Source: Pseudomonas sp. ISL-84 (lineage in GTDB: Bacteria > Bacillota > Bacilli > Bacillales > Cytobacillaceae). From it: a DNA stretch of 64,000 nt. This document shows positions 59,326 through 64,000 of the stretch, in pieces. Where the stretch lies: assembly GCA_018613035.1 (NCBI GenBank), contig JAGGRA010000031.1, forward strand, positions 89,401-153,400. The letters run 5' to 3'. How positions within the stretch are numbered: the first letter of the stretch is position 1; each line of letters opens with the position of its first letter. Both the position numbers and the translations under genes were made by a program. Under the pieces are notes generated by a model. It ran no database searches. It was not told the DNA's origin and worked only from the letters and a program-made list of their open reading frames with translations.

Positions 59326-61003
59326 CGAGGCTATTCTAAAGACAAAGCAGCTTACTTTTAGGCATGAAGAAGAGAAAAACCCTGTTTTTAATGGTGTGAA
59401 TTTAAACCTTTTTCCTGAGGAGGCAGTTCTTATTCTCGGGCCCAGCGGCTGCGGAAAAAGTACACTTGCACTTTGCCTAAATAAATTGTACCCCGAGGCT
59501 GTAGATGGCCATCTTGAAGGATTGGTCTCTTTTAAGGGAAAATGGCTGAGCGCATTCAGACCAGGTGAGATTAATAGAAGCATTGGAATGGTATTTCAGG
59601 ATCCTGAAAGCCAGTTTTGTATGGTAACCGTCGAGGATGAACTGGCGTTCGGACTGGAAAACATGAATATTCCTCCTGAGGATATTGGGCCAAAGATTGA
59701 TCATGCACTTGAACTTGTCAACCTTCTCCCATATAAACATGCTAGGATTCACACCCTCTCAGGAGGGCAAAAGCAGAAGCTGGCTTTGGCATGTGTTTTG
59801 TCATTGGAACCGGAGATCCTGATCCTTGATGAACCGACAGCAAATCTGGATCCTGCCTCAAGCAGCGAGCTTGCCAGCATCATCAAGAAGCTTAGAACTA
59901 AGCTTTCACTTACACTGCTGATCATTGAACACAAACTGGATGAGTGGATTGATCAAATTGACCGCTGTCTGGTTTTGAACCGAGGAGGCGAAATTTTATT
60001 TAATGGCAAGCCGGATGCCTGCTTTACTGATTATGCAGAGGAGCTTCAGTCAGAAGGAATCTGGCTGCCAAGCACAGTAAGAGCTGGCCTTATAGCAAAG
60101 AAAGCCGGATTTTACTCCGGGTCCGCCCTTCCGCTAAACCAAAATGAACTAATTAAGGGATTAGCAGACCCTGATTCAGCAGTTCGGCTTTTTGAAAAAA
60201 AGAAAAATGTCTTAACTGGCTTAGCGGATCAAAGTATTCTTGAAGTCCAAAGACTTTCTTTTAGCAAAGGCGGAAATGAACTGTTAAAAGATATTAGTTT
60301 TTCTGTTAAAAAGGGGGAATTTATTGCAATAGCAGGACCGAATGGATCCGGTAAAACCACACTTTCCAGACTTCTCTCCAGATTAAATTGGGGTTCCTCC
60401 GGGGAGATTTCCTTTCTTGGACGTTCTCTCCCCCAATGGAAGGAGAATGAATTGAGGCAGAAAATGGGCTACATTTTCCAGAATCCGGAACATCAGTTTA
60501 TTACAGATTCTGTGTTTGAAGAAATTGTTTTCAGCCTAAAAGTTATGGAGATGGAAGAAGCGGAAATAAATGAAACAGCTAAAACTATACTGAAGCAGGT
60601 TCGTTTACATCAGCAGGCACATCTTCACCCTTTTTCCTTAAGCCAAGGGCAAAAACGGCGGTTAAGTGTTGCAACCATGCTTGTGAATAAGCAGGATTTG
60701 CTGCTGCTTGATGAGCCTACATTTGGACAGGATGCCAATACTGCACGTGAACTTATGGCTCTTTTAGAGGAGAAGATACACGATGGAGGATCCGTCATTA
60801 TGGTCACCCATGATATGGATCTAATCCAGTCCTATGCACATAAAGTGATTATTCTTTCAAATGGAGAAATGATTTATGAGGGAACGCCAGATGACCTATG
60901 GAACAAACAGGAAATAATGAAGCAGGCCTCCCTTCAGCTTCCATACTATGAAAAGTTCAAGAACGATATCCGTACGGGGAGTGGAGATTATGCTCTTACA
61001 TGA
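59309..61003 (+). CDS. ykoD: ECF transporter double ATPase YkoD
   Basis: A 564-residue fusion of two ABC ATPases. NBD1 has Walker A GPSGCGKST near residue 50, signature TLSGGQKQKLALA near 150 and Walker B ILILDEPTANLDP near 172. NBD2 has GPNGSGKTT near 346, SLSQGQKRRLSVATM near 445 and LLLLDEPTFGQD near 465. It energises YkoE-YkoC. GGGGAAAA precedes the ATG inside ykoE. Confidence 0.94.
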   Translation: MELRLNEAILKTKQLTFRHEEEKNPVFNGVNLNLFPEEAVLILGPSGCGKSTLALCLNKLYPEAVDGHLEGLVSFKGKWLSAFRPGEINRSIGMVFQDPESQFCMVTVEDELAFGLENMNIPPEDIGPKIDHALELVNLLPYKHARIHTLSGGQKQKLALACVLSLEPEILILDEPTANLDPASSSELASIIKKLRTKLSLTLLIIEHKLDEWIDQIDRCLVLNRGGEILFNGKPDACFTDYAEELQSEGIWLPSTVRAGLIAKKAGFYSGSALPLNQNELIKGLADPDSAVRLFEKKKNVLTGLADQSILEVQRLSFSKGGNELLKDISFSVKKGEFIAIAGPNGSGKTTLSRLLSRLNWGSSGEISFLGRSLPQWKENELRQKMGYIFQNPEHQFITDSVFEEIVFSLKVMEMEEAEINETAKTILKQVRLHQQAHLHPFSLSQGQKRRLSVATMLVNKQDLLLLDEPTFGQDANTARELMALLEEKIHDGGSVIMVTHDMDLIQSYAHKVIILSNGEMIYEGTPDDLWNKQEIMKQASLQLPYYEKFKNDIRTGSGDYALT

Positions 61004-61769
61004 CATTAATCCCAGTATAAAAGCGCTCACTGTAGTGATTTGCGTACTAATTTTATCTATCTTTTTTGATCCGCTCACACCCTTGCTCACCCTGATAATA
61101 ACAGCGAGTACTACACTCATACTTGGAAGGGTGTCAATTAAGAAGTGGCTGTTGTTATTCTCGCCTTTCTTATTTATGGCATTCATATACATCTGGTCAG
61201 CTGTTCTTTTTTCAAGGACAGATCAAGGAGAAACCATCCTATGGACTTGGGGCATCTTAACATTAACTGAGGAAGGCTTTCAGCGTGCCCTCTCACTTGG
61301 GCTGCGCGTGTTAAGCTTTACATCGCTGTCCCTTTTGTTTATTTTAACCACAAAGCCAACAGAGTTTCTGCTCAGTTTAATGCAGCAATGCCGGCTTTCA
61401 CCGAAGCTTGCATATGGCATTATGGCTGGCTATCGATTTCTGCCATTAATAAAAGAAGAATTTGAGATTATCAGAAGTGCTCACCGGATAAGGGGAGTAG
61501 GTAAAGCAAGGTCTTTTTCCGAAAAACTAGCTGAGCTTAAAAGATATGCAGTCCCTCTCCTTGCCGGGGCCATACGCAAAGCAGAAAGAACAGCCATGGC
61601 AATGGAATCGAAAGGTTTTACCGGCGATAAGAACAGGCAATTCTATCATAAAATCACCGTCACGTGGAAAGACTTGGCATTTTCCGTTATTATGGTGGCA
61701 GCGGTTTTATTAAGTGCATACACCTCCTGGAAGCTTGGCTATTTGCAGCTGTATAACGGTGAGCTGTGA
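60990..61769 (+). CDS. ykoC: ECF transporter transmembrane (T) subunit YkoC
   Basis: A 259-residue T-component with about five helices and the two cytoplasmic coupling motifs of this family: RSAHRIRGVG near residue 170 and ERTAMAMESKGFTG near residue 212. The ATG overlaps the ykoD stop by 14 nt and has GGGGAGTGGAG upstream; the open frame extends 14 codons further but without a site. Last clear gene of the operon. Confidence 0.93.
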   Translation: MLLHDINPSIKALTVVICVLILSIFFDPLTPLLTLIITASTTLILGRVSIKKWLLLFSPFLFMAFIYIWSAVLFSRTDQGETILWTWGILTLTEEGFQRALSLGLRVLSFTSLSLLFILTTKPTEFLLSLMQQCRLSPKLAYGIMAGYRFLPLIKEEFEIIRSAHRIRGVGKARSFSEKLAELKRYAVPLLAGAIRKAERTAMAMESKGFTGDKNRQFYHKITVTWKDLAFSVIMVAAVLLSAYTSWKLGYLQLYNGEL

Positions 61770-61773
61770 GGGT

Positions 61774-61887
61774 ATGTTGAATATATGTGCGGTTAAACAG
61801 AGTTTAGATGCTGGTAAAATTTCATGTAAGACACTGAAAGAGTATCTTAAGGCTATAAACGCACATAAAGGACTATCCCCTCCCTAG
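61774..61887 (+). CDS. Possible 37-residue peptide at the end of the yko operon
   Basis: An open frame starting 4 nt after the ykoC stop and ending exactly where the operon terminator begins. It encodes a basic, partly amphipathic peptide (KQSLDAGKISCKTLKEYLK). TGAGGG lies directly before the ATG, too close for a normal site, but a TTG one codon on is better spaced. No family recognised; it may be chance. Confidence 0.3.
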   Translation: MLNICAVKQSLDAGKISCKTLKEYLKAINAHKGLSPP

Positions 61888-61923
61888 AAAAACAGACGTG
61901 CCGCCCAAGCACGTCTGTTTTCC
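61886..61923. terminator. Terminator of ykoFEDC and yfhF
   Basis: AAAACAGACGTGC/GCACGTCTGTTTT stem with a CGCCCAA loop, between convergent genes. Confidence 0.88.
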
Positions 61924-61926
61924 CAT

Positions 61927-62838
61927 TTAAATAATATCCCGCAAAGCTGCTTCCAGATTTGTAAACTTAAAGTTAAATCCGTGCTCGAGCAGTTTCTTCG
62001 GAATGCAGTTCCGGCCTGTCAGCGCCAGGCTGGGGTCAGCCCTCATGATCGTATACGCACCCAGTTTTACTAATGGTGCAGGTGCAGGCGGAGCCCAGCT
62101 TTTATTCATGACCTTGCGCAATACCCTCATGAATTCTTTATTGGTAACAGGGGCCGTTCCAGTAGCATTATAAATACCTTCATAGTTCTCATTTTCGATG
62201 GATGCCATAAACATAGCGTTCAGGTCGTCCATGTGCAGCCAACTGATATATTGGCGGCCGGACCCAATCGTACCGCCAAGTCCATAACGGGCCAGCATTT
62301 GCAGCGGACCAAGTGCCCCGCCGTCTTTTCCGAGCGCAAATCCGATTCGCAGCATGACTTGCCTTGTTTTCGGCAGTGTGTCATTAAAAAAGGCCTCCTC
62401 CCATTGCTGGCAAACGGAAACTGAAAATCCATCACCATGAGCTGCATCCTCATCACATACATCGGTGGTATCTCCAAATACCGCAAGAGAACCAGCCTGA
62501 ACAAATACCTGCGGCGGCGCTGAACTTTCCCTAACAGCTTCCTTTAAAATCCTGACTGAATCCAATCTTGAAGCAAGGATTTCTTCCCGATTCTTTTTTG
62601 TATACAGGCAATTAACACTTTTTCCTGTAAAATTGACGATGGCATAACTGCCTTCGATTTCACGAACCCAAGAATCCTCCAGCGTTCTGCCATCCCAATG
62701 TACATATGTAATCCCGTTCTTTTCAGCAGAACTGCCTCTGGTCAAAATCACAGCAGTATAGCCCCTTTTTTTTACATGGTCAGCAAGAGCTTGGCCTAAA
62801 AAACCGCTTCCTCCCGCAAGCACAATCCTTTTACTCAT
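61927..62838 (-). CDS. yfhF: TIGR01777 family NAD-dependent epimerase-like protein YfhF
   Basis: A 303-residue extended short-chain dehydrogenase-like protein. The N-terminal Rossmann motif is LAGGSGFLGQALADHVK. The C-terminal 50 residues form the DUF1731 domain (APAPLVKLGAYTIMRADPSL and GRNCIPKKLLEHGFNFKF). Function is unknown; related proteins are linked to cell division (SulA-like annotation) without proof. The ATG at 62838 follows GGGGGAAAGGA; the frame extends 25 codons upstream without a site. It converges on ykoC. Confidence 0.88.
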   Translation of the reverse strand: MSKRIVLAGGSGFLGQALADHVKKRGYTAVILTRGSSAEKNGITYVHWDGRTLEDSWVREIEGSYAIVNFTGKSVNCLYTKKNREEILASRLDSVRILKEAVRESSAPPQVFVQAGSLAVFGDTTDVCDEDAAHGDGFSVSVCQQWEEAFFNDTLPKTRQVMLRIGFALGKDGGALGPLQMLARYGLGGTIGSGRQYISWLHMDDLNAMFMASIENENYEGIYNATGTAPVTNKEFMRVLRKVMNKSWAPPAPAPLVKLGAYTIMRADPSLALTGRNCIPKKLLEHGFNFKFTNLEAALRDII

Positions 62839-62997
62839 TTCCTTTCCCCCTTTATGCTCCCTATGAAAAAGTATAACAAACTTGCCGGCAGTCAAAATAC
62901 CTTTAATTACCAATTGGACCTATGAATAAATTTTTATTCACTTTCTGAAGCTATGATTGTAACAATCAAGAAAACTACACCAAAGGAGATGATTTAC

Positions 62998-63198
62998 ATG
63001 GCAAGAAGCAACAATTCTAATCAGCTTTTAGTATCAGGAGTCAGTCAGGCAATTGATCAAATGAAGTATGAAATCGCAACAGAATTCGGTGTGAACCTTG
63101 GCCCGGAAACATCTTCAAGAGCAAATGGATCAGTAGGCGGAGAAATTACAAAGCGCCTTGTCCAAATGGCTGAACAGCAGCTTGGCGGAGCACGCTAG
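62998..63198 (+). CDS. Alpha/beta-type small acid-soluble spore protein
   Basis: A 66-residue DNA-binding spore protein that saturates and protects the spore chromosome. The family core is present: the GPR protease site YEIATEFGV, then [20 protein letters not shown]. Length and the [19 protein letters not shown] start are typical. AAAGGAG lies 9 nt before the ATG; 15 upstream codons in frame are not coding. Expected to be transcribed in the forespore by SigG. Which Ssp paralogue it is cannot be told. Confidence 0.95.
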   Translation: MARSNNSNQLLVSGVSQAIDQMKYEIATEFGVNLGPETSSRANGSVGGEITKRLVQMAEQQLGGAR

Positions 63199-63224
63199 TT
63201 TATAGGCAATTATCGAAAAATAAA

Positions 63225-63260
63225 ATGCCGCTTCAGCAATCTGCGAAGCGGCTTTTATTC
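63225..63260 (+). terminator. Terminator between the SASP gene and gmhB-like gene
   Basis: GCCGCTTC/GAAGCGGC stem, followed by TTTTATTCTCTT. Confidence 0.85.
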
Positions 63261-63262
63261 TC

Positions 63263-63787
63263 TTAATTAAGCATTTCCAAAATATCTTCTACTGCCTCAA
63301 ACAGTGAATTTGCCTGAAGATCAGCTTTTGTCGGATCTGAACCAATGAAAACTGTTTTACAGCCTGCCTTCTTACCTGCTTCAATATCTCGCTCGTGATC
63401 GCCAACCATAATGCTGCTCGCAAGATCAAGATTATATGTTTCTGCTAGATCCAGCAGCATACCTGCATTTGGCTTCCGGCATTCACAACCCGCTTTTGGT
63501 TTATGCGGACAATAAGCTACTTCCTTTATATGGCCGCCTTTTTCTGCAATTAGCTCCTGCAGCCTATCATGGATTCTCATTAATTCTTTTTCTTTTAAGT
63601 ATCCCAGTCCGACGCCGCCCTGATTGGTCACGACAAAAATCTCATAACCTGCTTTTGTCAATTCTGCAACTGCTTCAGCTGCGCCTTCAAGCAAAAATAA
63701 CTGTTCCGGCTTGTTTACAAATTTAACCCTGTCAGATAAAACCTCATTTAAGACACCGTCCCGGTCGAGAAAAACTGCTTTTCCCAT
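63263..63787 (-). CDS. HAD-IIIA family phosphatase, GmhB-like
   Basis: A 174-residue HAD phosphatase of the D-glycero-D-manno-heptose-1,7-bisphosphate phosphatase group. Motif I FLDRDGVLNE has both Asp residues; motif II is VVTNQGGVG near residue 52; motif IV is MVGDHERDIEAGKKAG near 128. The Cys/His zinc loop YCPHKPKAGCECRKPN is near residue 92. Bacilli lack LPS heptose, so it may act on another sugar bisphosphate. GAGGGAG precedes the ATG. Confidence 0.88.
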   Translation of the reverse strand: MGKAVFLDRDGVLNEVLSDRVKFVNKPEQLFLLEGAAEAVAELTKAGYEIFVVTNQGGVGLGYLKEKELMRIHDRLQELIAEKGGHIKEVAYCPHKPKAGCECRKPNAGMLLDLAETYNLDLASSIMVGDHERDIEAGKKAGCKTVFIGSDPTKADLQANSLFEAVEDILEMLN

Positions 63788-63821
63788 TTTTCTCCCTCTT
63801 TCCTATTTCCAACGTCTATCA

Positions 63822-63849
63822 TAAAGGTACCCAATTCAAAGTACCTTTA
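63822..63849. terminator. Inverted repeat between the GmhB-like gene and the intron
   Basis: TAAAGGTAC/GTACCTTTA perfect 9-bp stem with a 10-nt loop. It may terminate transcription arriving from either side; T-runs are weak. Confidence 0.5.
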
Positions 63850-63905
63850 TTACAGAGAAATGCCGTTGAAAAAGATTTAACTGAAGTAATTGGATAACAG
63901 CCTAA

Positions 63906-64000
63906 ATCGAGTAGGAGGGGGTGACTAACCCCCGACCTCTCACACCACCGTACGTACCGTTCGGTATACGGCGGTTCAATTAAGTGTGACGCAGAACTTC
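63906..64000 (-). mobile_element. 3' end of a group II intron (domains V and VI)
   Basis: Read on the minus strand, a domain V hairpin is present: ACCGCCGTA/TACGGTGGT lower stem, a 2-nt CG bulge, TACC/GGTA upper stem and a GAAC tetraloop. It is followed by a GGGGGT/ACCCCC hairpin (domain VI or its equivalent) and the 3' end CTACTCGAT, all usual for bacterial group II introns. The intron body and any reverse-transcriptase frame lie outside the right edge. Confidence 0.85.

Overview
The window looks like a chromosomal segment of an endospore-forming, low-GC Gram-positive bacterium of the Bacillaceae (Bacillus/Cytobacillus/Mesobacillus type). The evidence is AGGAGG-type ribosome binding sites, spore genes (alpha/beta SASP, YjcZ/SscA-type miniproteins, YhaL), ComK, ScoC/Hpr, and gene order that largely follows the comK-to-prsA part of the Bacillus subtilis chromosome in reverse. 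Species cannot be named from sequence alone. No rRNA, tRNA, CRISPR array, prophage or intact insertion sequence was seen.

Layout. 1-8 kb: a truncated S9 peptidase, yhjD, the competence regulator comK divergent from the IDEAL-domain gene yhzC, a peptidase-E-like protein, the M48 protease yhfN, and azlCD divergent from an XRE-cupin regulator. 8-19.5 kb: a three-gene ABC importer of the COG2984/COG4120/COG1101 type, an enoyl-CoA hydratase, lcfB with a FadR-type operator, yhfI-lplJ, yhfH, and yhgE-yhgD with two matching operators. 19.5-34 kb: hemE-hemH-hemY facing the heme monooxygenase hmoB, a liaFSR cell-envelope stress module, yhfA, a PAP2 phosphatase, yhaA, ecsABC and hit. 34-43.5 kb: serC, trpP with a TRAP-type leader, yhaH, hpr, a DUF3267 gene, tiny membrane and spore proteins, prsA, yhaL, yhaM and an lrgAB pair. 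43.9-57.5 kb: yhaN-yhaO (SMC/Mre11-like pair), a LysE exporter, yhaP-yhaQ, yhzD, yhaR, an acyl-CoA synthetase with a cre site, hemZ and the HAD protein yhaX. 57.7-64 kb: a TPP riboswitch controlling ykoFEDC, yfhF, a SASP, a GmhB-like phosphatase, and the 3' end of a group II intron entering at the right edge.

How the genes work together: heme synthesis and turnover (hemE, hemH, hemY, hemZ, hmoB), fatty-acid activation and beta-oxidation (lcfB, a second acyl-CoA synthetase, two crotonases), envelope and secretion quality control (prsA, ecsABC, liaFSR, yhfN), transition-state control (comK, hpr), thiamine-precursor and tryptophan uptake, and sporulation proteins.

The most unusual content is intergenic. 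(i) A dispersed MITE-like family with complementary arms around a GGAGCGGA core has at least five clear copies (about 4.3, 39.9, 43.7, 51.8 and 58.0 kb) and one decayed copy (36.7 kb). (ii) A second, highly folded repeat family lies at 10.1-10.5 kb inside the ABC operon and at 16.1 kb. (iii) Three arrays of short degenerate repeats with a period near 21 bp lie at 6.0, 8.0 and 56.5 kb. (iv) A repeated module followed by its own terminator lies between ecsA and hit. These, more than any protein gene, are the candidates for undescribed biology here.
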